In this document: positions 54,993 through 63,051 of the stretch, one piece after another
How positions within the stretch are numbered: position 1 is the stretch's first letter
Layout of the letters: every line of letters starts with the position of its first letter
Made by a program: the position numbers and the translations under genes
The notes under the pieces: generated by a model
The model's input: only the letters and a program-made list of their open reading frames with translations
Database searches by the model: none
Told to the model about the DNA's origin: nothing
Origin: Pelagibacterium lentulum
GTDB taxonomy: Bacteria; Pseudomonadota; Alphaproteobacteria; Rhizobiales; Devosiaceae
Direction of reading: 5' to 3'
Length of the DNA: 64,000 nucleotides
NCBI RefSeq assembly: GCF_003992625.1
Contig: NZ_RZMW01000048.1
Span: 124,001-188,000 of the forward strand

Positions 54993-55217
54993 TTAGAACG
55001 AGTCCTGCTGCGCGATTTATGATTGGAAATTATGAGTGCAGCGAGGAGAAACCTAACATGTTTCAAATGCTAGTATGACAAATCGAGTCTATGCAATAGG
55101 GGCGAGGGCGATTTTCGGGCGAAAACGAAGAGAATTTGGCGTGGACGACGAATATCTTGTCGAAACCTTCCGGGTTCGCTACTGATCTGGACCAAGCAAA
55201 AACCTGAAAGAATATCC

Positions 55218-56033
55218 TTGCTCCAATCCGCCATACATCCCGATCACCAAGCCCGCCACATCGCCGTAAAGTCCATTGCCAAGCAAGCAGGGGCCTTGGC
55301 CCTCGACTATTTCCTGCGCCGCGATGTATTGACGATTGAAGCCAAAGCCAATCCGCAGGATGTGGTGTCGATTGCCGACCGCAATGTGGAAACGCTGATC
55401 CGCGAGCAGATCGCCGTCGCCTTTCCCGATGACGGGATAATGGGCGAAGAACACGCGCCGGTGCCGACAAAAACCGGCTATACGTGGATCATTGATCCTA
55501 TCGACGGCACCAGCCCTTTCGTGATGGGCCTGCCGGACTGGTGCGTTTCGATTGCCGTGCATGATGGAGAAAAAACCATTGCCAGCGCCATCGATACGCC
55601 GCGGGCGCGCGATTTCTATCACGGCGTAAAGGGCGGCGGTGCGTGGCTGAATGACCAGCAGATTTTTGTTGACCCGGTGCGCGGCGTGAAGGACGGGCTG
55701 ATTGGGATGGGCGCCAATTATCGCATCCCCGAGCACTACATCGTTACGTTCACCCAGCGGCTGATGTCGGCGCGCGGCATGTTCTACCGCAACGGTTCGG
55801 GCGCGCTGATGCTGGCCTACGTCGCGGCAGGCCGTCTTGCAGGCTATTTCGAGCCCCACATCAATGCCTGGGATTGCCTTGCGGCTATTCTCCTCATTGA
55901 AGAAGCAGGCGGATACGTCATGCCCTATGCCGAGCATGGCGATCTGACCAAGGGCGATGCCATTCTGGCAGCCGCACCCGGTGCCAAGGACGATCTTCTG
56001 GCTATGGCCGATGGACTGAAACTGCCGCTTTGA
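55218..56033 (+). CDS. inositol-monophosphatase family phosphatase
   Basis: 271 residues. Metal-binding motifs GEEHAP, WIIDPIDGTSPFVMGLP and NAWDCLAAILLIEEAGG are complete. Members dephosphorylate inositol phosphate, histidinol phosphate (HisN) or 3'-phosphoadenosine phosphate; the FVMGLPDWCVSIAV stretch resembles HisN-type proteins but this does not settle it. The start is TTG 55218, the first available codon. Convergent with quiC. Confidence 0.85.
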   Translation: MLQSAIHPDHQARHIAVKSIAKQAGALALDYFLRRDVLTIEAKANPQDVVSIADRNVETLIREQIAVAFPDDGIMGEEHAPVPTKTGYTWIIDPIDGTSPFVMGLPDWCVSIAVHDGEKTIASAIDTPRARDFYHGVKGGGAWLNDQQIFVDPVRGVKDGLIGMGANYRIPEHYIVTFTQRLMSARGMFYRNGSGALMLAYVAAGRLAGYFEPHINAWDCLAAILLIEEAGGYVMPYAEHGDLTKGDAILAAAPGAKDDLLAMADGLKLPL

Positions 56034-56063
56034 AAAAGGGCGGGGGTCCAGCCACCCGCTTAT

Positions 56064-57977
56064 TCAAAGTTTGGGAATGGTCTTGGGCGGCAACTGCCGC
56101 TTCTGGGCCGCGATGCGGAACTGGGCGTTGTTGGCGCCATAGCCGGAATAGCCGCCGCGTCGCTCTACCATTTCAAAGAAGAAGCCTTCCCCATAATTGG
56201 GGCTATAGAGCTGGAAATATTCACCGCCATTCTCGTCGCGGTCATACATGATGCCGTTTTCGCGCAGACGTTCGGCAAATTCCGGTTCGAGCCCGAACCG
56301 GGCTTCCAGATCGTCATAGTAGTTGCGCGAGATTTCCAGCGGCGCCATCCCATTTTCAGAAAGCGCTTTTGCCGTTGCGAAGATGTCTTCGCTTGCAAAG
56401 GCAATGTGCTGAACGGCTGACCCAAAACTCTCCGCAATAAAGCGGCCGGCAAGCGTGCGGCGGTTCTCAGCGCCGTTAAGGGTGATGCGGAGCGAACCGT
56501 TCTCGTTTTCGATCGCCTGTGAGCGCACAAGGCCGCCCGGATCCACAACATCGACCATCGGCGTTTTGCCTGTTGCAAAGATCGAGGTGTAAAAGAGCAG
56601 CCAGCTCAGCATTTCCTCGTAATTCATGGTCTGGGCCAGGTGGTCGATCCCGGAAAGTCCGGCTGGTTTCGGTGGCGTGTCCCCGGCGTTTACAGGCGTA
56701 AATTCGACATCCCAGACCTTTGCGAGTTCAGTGGTTTCATCCAGAAAATAAATCAACCCGCCGCCCACACCGCGGATTGCCGGAATCTGCAATTCCTTCG
56801 GCCCGACCGCCTGCTGGTAAGACTGCGCTCCGAGCGCTTGTGCGCGCTCGATGGTCGCCTGCGCATCGGCCACGGTAAGACCGAAAGCGCAAACCGATGT
56901 GCCATGTACGGAATAGGCCGCATGCGCGAAGCCCTCACGTTCGGTGTTGATGATGAGGTTGACGCCGGAACTGTCGGCGCCAGGTTGCCGCCAGAGCGTC
57001 ACGTCCTTGGAGATGTGCTGCCCGGCTTTGGCAAAGCCCAGCCCGCGAAACAATCCGGCAAGTTCGCTGGCTTCGGTTTCGTTGGCGGTGAATTCGACAA
57101 AGGCCACGCCCTTGGCCTCGATACGCGGCGGCATGGCGGGAAGCGAAATGGCAAGTTCGGGTTCGCGACGGCGAACGGTATCCATGAGATTGACGAGCGA
57201 ACGCCAGCCATCGAGCGCAATGGCGCGTGGCGAACCGGCGCGGAATTGGTCGTTGAAGATTTCTAGCGAGATATAGCCATCGAACCCTGTGCTGGCGACC
57301 GCCTGCATGAATTCTGGCACCGGCAGATCGCCCTCGCCGGGCATGTTGCGGTAATGGCGGCTCCAATAGAGCAGGTCCATATCCATTTGGGGTGCGTCGG
57401 CAAGCTGAACGATGAAAATCTTGTCCGCGGGAATCGAGCGGATCGAATCCGGGTCAAGCTTGCGCGATAGCGTATGGAAGGAATCGAGGGCCAGCCCGAC
57501 ATTGGGATGGTCAGCGCGGCGCACGATTTCCCAGGCATCGCGGTGATCGTTGACGTGACGGCCCCAGGCCAGCGCCTCATAGCAGACCCGTAAATTGCGC
57601 TTTGCGGCCCGCTCGCCCAACTCGCGAAAATCGTCGGCAGCGCGGTCGATACCGCCAAGCGCGGCGGGAGAAACGTTGGAGCAAACGAGAACAAGATCGG
57701 CGCCCAGATCTTCCATCAGGTCGAATTTGCGCTCGGCCCGGTCGAAGGTTCGGCTGCGCTGGGGCTCGGGCATGCCCTCGAAATCGCGAAACGGCTGGAA
57801 AAGCGTAAGCGCGAGGCCGTGGTCGCGCACCATCCGGCCGATGTCGGCAGGTGTTCCATCAAAGGCCAGCAAGTCGTTCTCGAAGATTTCGACGCCATCG
57901 AATCCGGCGGCGGCAATTGCAGCGATCTTCTCGCGCAGATCGCCGCTGATCGAAACGGTGGCAATGGACGTTTTCAT
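56064..57977 (-). CDS. quiC: 3-dehydroshikimate dehydratase (QuiC), fused TIM barrel and HPPD-like domains
   Basis: 637 residues. The N-terminal half (1-285) is a sugar-phosphate-isomerase-like TIM barrel (GFDGVEIFENDLLAFDG, CYEALAWGRHVNDH, PNVGLALDSFHTL). The C-terminal half (290-620) is a 4-hydroxyphenylpyruvate-dioxygenase-like VOC domain with GIDHLAQTMN, VQHIAFASED and GEGFFFEMVER in the positions of the HPPD metal ligands. This fusion is the QuiC type that converts 3-dehydroshikimate to protocatechuate. Last gene of the operon with a shikimate dehydrogenase and a tripartite transporter. Confidence 0.88.
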   Translation of the reverse strand: MKTSIATVSISGDLREKIAAIAAAGFDGVEIFENDLLAFDGTPADIGRMVRDHGLALTLFQPFRDFEGMPEPQRSRTFDRAERKFDLMEDLGADLVLVCSNVSPAALGGIDRAADDFRELGERAAKRNLRVCYEALAWGRHVNDHRDAWEIVRRADHPNVGLALDSFHTLSRKLDPDSIRSIPADKIFIVQLADAPQMDMDLLYWSRHYRNMPGEGDLPVPEFMQAVASTGFDGYISLEIFNDQFRAGSPRAIALDGWRSLVNLMDTVRRREPELAISLPAMPPRIEAKGVAFVEFTANETEASELAGLFRGLGFAKAGQHISKDVTLWRQPGADSSGVNLIINTEREGFAHAAYSVHGTSVCAFGLTVADAQATIERAQALGAQSYQQAVGPKELQIPAIRGVGGGLIYFLDETTELAKVWDVEFTPVNAGDTPPKPAGLSGIDHLAQTMNYEEMLSWLLFYTSIFATGKTPMVDVVDPGGLVRSQAIENENGSLRITLNGAENRRTLAGRFIAESFGSAVQHIAFASEDIFATAKALSENGMAPLEISRNYYDDLEARFGLEPEFAERLRENGIMYDRDENGGEYFQLYSPNYGEGFFFEMVERRGGYSGYGANNAQFRIAAQKRQLPPKTIPKL

Positions 57978-58002
57978 GTCAGGGCCTTTGGTTTGCAATT
58001 GG

Positions 58003-58806
58003 TCACGATAGAGACGAAATGCCTAAGGCATCGATTTGATGCCCGAGTTGCGCCCGTGCCATATCCATGCCCGTTTGGATCGGCAGGCCGCGTACCTGCG
58101 CAGCTTCGAGCAGCCGTGTTATCTCCGGCTTGGTCACAACGTCGGCGACCATCGCACCGGGCGGCAGGTTTGCCGGATCGAAGGGCAGAGGATCGTCCGG
58201 CTTCATTCCGAGCGGCGTCGCGTTGACGAGTAGATTCATGGACGCCGCATCGTCTATGCGCGATGACAGCGTAACATCGCTGTAGTGATCACCTAGCGCT
58301 TTAACAATTGTGTCGCGCCGCCTCGCATCGGCCTCAATGACCACAAGGCTTGCCACGCCGGCGGCACAGAGCGCCTCGCATATTGAAGCCCCTGCGCCTC
58401 CGCCCGCACCAATTACTGCGGCGTGCTTTGCGGTGGGATCGAAGCCGTTGGCTGTCAGCGCTGAAACGAATGCTGCGCCATCGGTCATATCGCCGTGCAA
58501 TCGGCCCTCGGCGTCTCGCCGCACGGTATTGACCGACCGGCTTAGTCTCGCCCTCGGGGTGAGCGTGTCCATCGCCTCGAATGCCGCCTGCTTGTGCGGA
58601 ATTGTGATCGAACATCCGCCGCAATTGGACCAATGCCGGAGATTTTCAAAAAACGATCTCGCACCTTGCGGGTCGATCTCTAGCGGGATCATGACCGCAT
58701 CGATCCCCTTTTCGGCAAAATAGCCGTTTATGAGCGGAGGTGTTTTGACCTGCACAATGGGGTAGCCGATCAGGGGATAAAAGCGTGTCGTGCCGGTTAT
58801 CGTCAT
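58003..58806 (-). CDS. shikimate/quinate dehydrogenase family protein
   Basis: 267 residues. Shikimate-site motif CSITIPHKQAAFEAMD with catalytic Lys, MTDGAAFVSAL with the partner Asp, and nucleotide-binding VIGAGGGAGASICEAL. By context it is a catabolic enzyme that oxidises shikimate or quinate to the dehydro form for QuiC, rather than the biosynthetic AroE. ATG 58806 overlaps the tctA stop as ATGA. Confidence 0.88.
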   Translation of the reverse strand: MTITGTTRFYPLIGYPIVQVKTPPLINGYFAEKGIDAVMIPLEIDPQGARSFFENLRHWSNCGGCSITIPHKQAAFEAMDTLTPRARLSRSVNTVRRDAEGRLHGDMTDGAAFVSALTANGFDPTAKHAAVIGAGGGAGASICEALCAAGVASLVVIEADARRRDTIVKALGDHYSDVTLSSRIDDAASMNLLVNATPLGMKPDDPLPFDPANLPPGAMVADVVTKPEITRLLEAAQVRGLPIQTGMDMARAQLGHQIDALGISSLS

Positions 58807-60305
58807 GCGCTCTTTGCCCTGAACTGCCACAGCCTTTTCCATATAGGCGTCTGGCTGATCACAATCAGAAGGAAAAACAGCGTAAGGACCAGCGACAACG
58901 GGTTCGTGATGAATTCAAGCAAGAAGCGCCCCGGATCGTCGCGGACCGAAATCATGGCGCGTCTGTAGGAGAGGTCCATCAAGGGGCCAAGGATAATGCC
59001 CAGAATGATCGGAGCCACAGGGAAGCCGTAAACCTTGAGGAAATAGCCCACGATCCCGAAGGCCAGCATCCAGTAAACGTCGGTGATACTATTTTGCACC
59101 GCGAACGTGCCAACCACCGCCAGAACCACAATCAGCGGCAGGATTATGCCCTTGGGCAATTCCACCATTTTTGCGAACAGCCTGATACCACCCAGTCCGA
59201 AAATGAGCAGGAAGATGTTCGCCAGAGTCAGGCTGCCCACAACGAACCAGAATAGGTGTGGCGTTTCCACCATCAGCAACGGACCGGGCCGCAGCCCATG
59301 AATGTAAAGTGCGCCGATGATGATTGCCGTCACCGCATCGCCCGGTATGCCCAAAGTCAGCATGGGGATGTAGGCGCCGCCCACTGCAGCGTTGTTGGCC
59401 GATTCCGGGGCCACAAGTCCCTCATATGCGCCCTTGCCAAAGGGGCGGGAAGGATTTTTGACCGTTCGCTTGGCCTGATCGTAAGCCATGAGCGATGCGA
59501 TGTCGCCGCCGGTGCCGGGCAGGGCGCCAATGGTTACGCCGATGGCCGAAGATCGCAGCGATAGTGGAATATATTTCCGGATCAGCGACCATTCCGGCAG
59601 CATCCGGCCGATCTTCTGCTTGACCGAGGCGGCGTCGATGGTGCGCATTTGATAGAGCACTTCGGCAACGCCGAAAAAGCCGATCATGGCCGCGACATAG
59701 GAAATGCCGCCCATGAGGTTGAAGTTGCCGAACGTGAACCGGGCCTGCGCTGTCATGGGGTCCATGCCGACAAGACCGATCACGACGCCAAGGGCTGCCG
59801 CGAATATCCCTTTTGCCAGAGAACTCGACGCAAGCGAACCCACCAGCAGGATGCCGATAATGGCAATCAGCAGATAATCGCGTGGCGCAAACATGAGTGC
59901 GAAGCTGGAAATCACCGGCGCTGCAAAGGCCAGCGCAATAATGCCGACAAACCCGCCGATAACGGACATGACCGTGCCAAGCCCGATGGCCTTACCAGCC
60001 TCGCCGCGCTGGGCGAGAGGGTAGCCATCCAAAGCCGTTGCGACAGCACTCGGCGCACCGGGAATGTTAAGCAGGATGGCCGTGCGCGAGCCGCCGTAAA
60101 CGCCTCCCAGAAAAACACCCGCAATAAGAGCCAGGGCGCTGTTGGTGTCCCAGGTGAAGGTGAATGAAATAAGGATCGAGGCCGCCATCGTTACCGACAG
60201 GCCCGGAATTGCGCCAACGTAGATGCCGGCAAATGTCCCGATTGCCGTGAGCATAAGAAGGCGCGGGTCGAGCCATGCCATGAAGAAATAGGAGAGGGCG
60301 TCCAT
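58803..60305 (-). CDS. tctA: tripartite tricarboxylate transporter large permease (TctA)
   Basis: 500 residues, about 12 membrane segments. GIYVGAIPGLSVTMAASILI, GGVYGGSRTAILLNIPGAPS, LDGYPLAQRGEAGKA and a second GALPGTGGDIASLMAYDQAK are diagnostic of TctA. Proton- or sodium-driven uptake. It starts at ATG 60305, sharing TGATG with tctB. By context the substrate may be quinate, shikimate or dehydroshikimate rather than a tricarboxylate (inference). Confidence 0.92.
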   Translation of the reverse strand: MDALSYFFMAWLDPRLLMLTAIGTFAGIYVGAIPGLSVTMAASILISFTFTWDTNSALALIAGVFLGGVYGGSRTAILLNIPGAPSAVATALDGYPLAQRGEAGKAIGLGTVMSVIGGFVGIIALAFAAPVISSFALMFAPRDYLLIAIIGILLVGSLASSSLAKGIFAAALGVVIGLVGMDPMTAQARFTFGNFNLMGGISYVAAMIGFFGVAEVLYQMRTIDAASVKQKIGRMLPEWSLIRKYIPLSLRSSAIGVTIGALPGTGGDIASLMAYDQAKRTVKNPSRPFGKGAYEGLVAPESANNAAVGGAYIPMLTLGIPGDAVTAIIIGALYIHGLRPGPLLMVETPHLFWFVVGSLTLANIFLLIFGLGGIRLFAKMVELPKGIILPLIVVLAVVGTFAVQNSITDVYWMLAFGIVGYFLKVYGFPVAPIILGIILGPLMDLSYRRAMISVRDDPGRFLLEFITNPLSLVLTLFFLLIVISQTPIWKRLWQFRAKSA

Positions 60306-60820
60306 CAGAGGAAAATCCCGCGTGGCAGGATCACGACAAAGACATAGCGGAACAACAGATAAACGACGGCAATCGCAGCGGCGCTCAGCGCAAGCAGCAT
60401 GAGGTAACGGCGGCGATAAAGGAACGCCATGCCTGCAAAGAGGAACAGGAAGGACGAAATGACAAAGCCAAGAGGCTGCAGGGCAAAGAGATATGCCGTC
60501 ATCAAGACGGCAAACACGATAATGCGCGGCGCCAGGACATCGGCAAAGAACATGGTCAGCCAATTGTCCTGGTATTCAGGATTGTTTCTGACGTTGCCCA
60601 TGACAACGAAAAGCGCGCTTATCACCATGGTGCCGGTGGCGAGCATGGGAAAGATGCCTGCCGTCGACAGGCCTGAAAAGCCCGAAATCGTCCAGGCCTG
60701 ATAGCCGAGCACAAGGCTGAGAACCAATCCCAGAAAAGCGAATATGATTTCGCCCGGCAGTCTTCCGCGTTCGGTCGAAAGCAGCGGATCGATAGCCGGA
60801 TTTTCGCTTGGCGATGTCAT
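60305..60820 (-). CDS. tctB: tripartite tricarboxylate transporter small permease (TctB)
   Basis: 171 residues, four membrane segments, GEIIFAFLGLVLSLVLGYQA at the first and LAPRIIVFAVLMTAYLFALQ later, as in TctB. ATG 60820 has an ideal GAGGAG site. Follows tctC after a 66-base gap with a stem-loop. Confidence 0.9.
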   Translation of the reverse strand: MTSPSENPAIDPLLSTERGRLPGEIIFAFLGLVLSLVLGYQAWTISGFSGLSTAGIFPMLATGTMVISALFVVMGNVRNNPEYQDNWLTMFFADVLAPRIIVFAVLMTAYLFALQPLGFVISSFLFLFAGMAFLYRRRYLMLLALSAAAIAVVYLLFRYVFVVILPRGIFL

Positions 60821-60836
60821 GGTCGATCTCCTCACC

Positions 60837-60869
60837 AAAAAAGGTCCGGCGCCCAAGCAAGGGCACCGG
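60837..60869 (-). terminator. attenuator-like hairpin between tctC and tctB
   Basis: 9-bp stem with one G-U pair (60861-60869 with 60846-60854, 6-base loop) followed on the minus strand by ACC and six T. Inside an operon, it would lower permease expression relative to the binding protein. Confidence 0.65.
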
Positions 60870-60886
60870 GGCAATGCTCTGAGTAT

Positions 60887-61879
60887 TTACGGGCGCGGAA
60901 TGTTGTAATCTTCCGGCGAGTTTTCTGCGGCGCCGACATCGTAAAGCGCCCAAGTGGTTGCCGACTGCCACTGGTCGAGGAACGCTTGCGCTTCGTCACC
61001 GGAAATATTCATCACGATATTGGAGCGTGCAGACATGATGCGGTGGAAATCTTCACCCGCTGCTGCCGTTGCAAAAGCCTCAGTCAGCGTGGTCTTGATG
61101 TCGTCGGGTGTGTCCTGACGCACCCAGACGCCATAGAACGGTCCCCATGGCAGCAGGCTTTCCAATTCCGGAAAGTCGTCGGTGATGGGTGGTACGCCCG
61201 GCAGCGCATCGACTTCTTCGGTATCAAATACAGCCAGTGCTTTGACCGTTCCGGCAGCGATCAGGTCGGCAGCGGCTGAGGCGCCGACAGGCATGAAGTC
61301 GACATGGCCGCCCTGCAGCGCGGTAAGGCCGGGGCCTTCGCCCTCGAAGGGAACTGCCGTAACGTCATAATCGACAACCGAATTCATCATGGCGCCAATG
61401 GTGAACGGAATGCCGCCCGGACCGGTCGAGCCCATGCGGATTTCACCCGGACGGCTTTGGGCGTCTTCGATCAGATCGGCCATGCTGTCCCATGGAGCAT
61501 CCGGTCCGGCGACGATCACGCCGATGCCGCGACCCAGAATATTGACCGGATAAAAATCGCGATAATCGAGATCGGAAAGGCCGGTGACACCGTAAAGCTG
61601 GGGGTTTTCTGCGCCGTAGAGCAAGGTATATCCGTCGGCAGGTGCGGTCGCCACATAGGTTGTGGCGATTGCGCCACTGGCGCCTGCACGGTTGAGCATG
61701 ACGATCGAGGTGCCAAGGGCTTCTTCGGCAGCAGGTGTAACTGCGCGTGCCACGACGTCCGTTGCGCCACCGGCGCCCCACATGATGACACCAAGCACTT
61801 CACGCTCAGGGTAATCCTGCGCGAAGGCAACGGAAGCCGTTGCAGCAAAGCCGACAGCGATTACATATTTGCGGATCAT
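60887..61879 (-). CDS. tctC: tripartite tricarboxylate transporter substrate-binding protein (TctC/Bug family)
   Basis: 330 residues with signal peptide (cleavage after SVAFA). QDYPEREVLGVIMWGAGGATDVVAR matches the Bug-family N-terminal region, with the ligand-loop stretch MGSTGPGGIPFTIGAMM further on. Periplasmic receptor of the TctABC system. ATG 61879 has a GGGAGG site. First gene of the quinate/shikimate-type operon. Confidence 0.92.
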   Translation of the reverse strand: MIRKYVIAVGFAATASVAFAQDYPEREVLGVIMWGAGGATDVVARAVTPAAEEALGTSIVMLNRAGASGAIATTYVATAPADGYTLLYGAENPQLYGVTGLSDLDYRDFYPVNILGRGIGVIVAGPDAPWDSMADLIEDAQSRPGEIRMGSTGPGGIPFTIGAMMNSVVDYDVTAVPFEGEGPGLTALQGGHVDFMPVGASAAADLIAAGTVKALAVFDTEEVDALPGVPPITDDFPELESLLPWGPFYGVWVRQDTPDDIKTTLTEAFATAAAGEDFHRIMSARSNIVMNISGDEAQAFLDQWQSATTWALYDVGAAENSPEDYNIPRP

Positions 61880-62066
61880 AAGTGTTCCTCCCGTAATCCA
61901 TTTTGAAACTGATAGAATGTATGCCAAGCGGCTGCTCCCCTTGCCGGAAATGTGCGCTCGCTTGCGATCTCCCCAAAAAGTCTTTTCAGCCAGAGTGTTA
62001 AGCTAACTCTTTGATCGGCTTGTAACCTCAGTTGGCAGAGCCTCTTGCCATACATGTAAAGAGACA

Positions 62067-62087
62067 TTAGCGAACGGCGAGCGCTAA
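62067..62087. promoter_or_regulatory. dyad TTAGCG-N9-CGCTAA in the tctC-LysR region
   Basis: Perfect 6-bp arms, 71 bases before the LysR start and about 190 before tctC, inside the 278-base divergent region. A further GTTA-AGC-TAAC dyad lies at 61997-62007. Candidate regulator sites. Confidence 0.4.
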
Positions 62088-62113
62088 CACAAATACCCAT
62101 TCTGGCGCTTCAT

Positions 62114-62128
62114 ATAACAAGATGTTAT
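62114..62128. promoter_or_regulatory. candidate LysR operator (ATAACA-AGA-TGTTAT)
   Basis: Perfect 15-base palindrome containing a T-N11-A core, 30 bases before the LysR gene start. Typical placement for LysR autorepression. Confidence 0.55.
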
Positions 62129-62157
62129 GATTTTGGATCGGAATGGGAGTGTTTTTG

Positions 62158-63051
62158 ATGTTGACCTTGCGCCAGATCGAAATTGTGCGCGCCATTATGG
62201 TGGCCGGGTCCATTGCGGGAGCCGCCAAACTGCTCAATGTGTCCCAACCGGGCATTAGCCGGACAATGAAGCACATCGAAGCCAGCATTGGTATCAAGCT
62301 GTTCGTAAAGCGGTCAGGGCGCTACACGCCATCGGAAGAAGCGCAAGGGGTATTCAGGCAGATCAACGATGTGCATCGCAAGGTCGATGACCTGCAGATC
62401 ATGCTGACAAAGCTCAATCGCGGACATGATGTGGAATTGAGCATCGGCTCGGTGCCCTCGCTTGCGCAGGTCATGGTGCCCCGCGCAGTCGTGGCAATGC
62501 AAAAGCTTTATCCCGAACTGCATTTCAATATCGAACTGCTCAAGATCGAAGAAGCGATTGACTACCTTATGCTCGAGCGCGGAGAGGTGATTTTCATGAG
62601 CTACCGGCTCGATCATCCGTCTATCGTGTTCGAGCCGTTATCCCGTGGCAAGCTCGTGTTCATCGCGCCGCCCAGCCATGCGGAGGCAGGGCGTGACAGC
62701 ATCTCCGTACGGGAGATTGCGCGCTATCCGCTCATCGGGATCGACCCCAACGACCCTTACGGGCGGATCATGGCTGACCTGTTCCGGCAGCACGGTCTGC
62801 AAATGAATATCCCTATAAAGGCACGTTTCGGAACCACGGTCGCCGCGCTTGTCGAACGGCAGGCGGGCGTGGCCGTGCTGGATTCCTTTTCGATTGCCGG
62901 GATGCGCAATGACAGGCTCCGGGTCATCCCGATCAAGGAGGACACGCATTTCCAAACCTATGTTGCTACCCGGCGGGACACCGCACTTTCAGGCTTCGCC
63001 GAGCGCTTTATTGAAACGACCAGAGGAATAATGGACCGGCATCTGGATTAG
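62158..63051 (+). CDS. LysR-family transcriptional regulator of the tct-quiC operon
   Basis: 297 residues. MLTLRQIEIVRAIMVAGSIA and LNVSQPGISRTMKHIEASIG form the winged helix; the effector domain follows. Divergent from tctC, so it probably activates that operon in response to the transported compound. ATG 62158 has GGGAG at ideal spacing; ATG 62143 is less well served. Its stop overlaps the convergent Gfo/Idh stop at 63048-63051. Confidence 0.9.
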   Translation: MLTLRQIEIVRAIMVAGSIAGAAKLLNVSQPGISRTMKHIEASIGIKLFVKRSGRYTPSEEAQGVFRQINDVHRKVDDLQIMLTKLNRGHDVELSIGSVPSLAQVMVPRAVVAMQKLYPELHFNIELLKIEEAIDYLMLERGEVIFMSYRLDHPSIVFEPLSRGKLVFIAPPSHAEAGRDSISVREIARYPLIGIDPNDPYGRIMADLFRQHGLQMNIPIKARFGTTVAALVERQAGVAVLDSFSIAGMRNDRLRVIPIKEDTHFQTYVATRRDTALSGFAERFIETTRGIMDRHLD

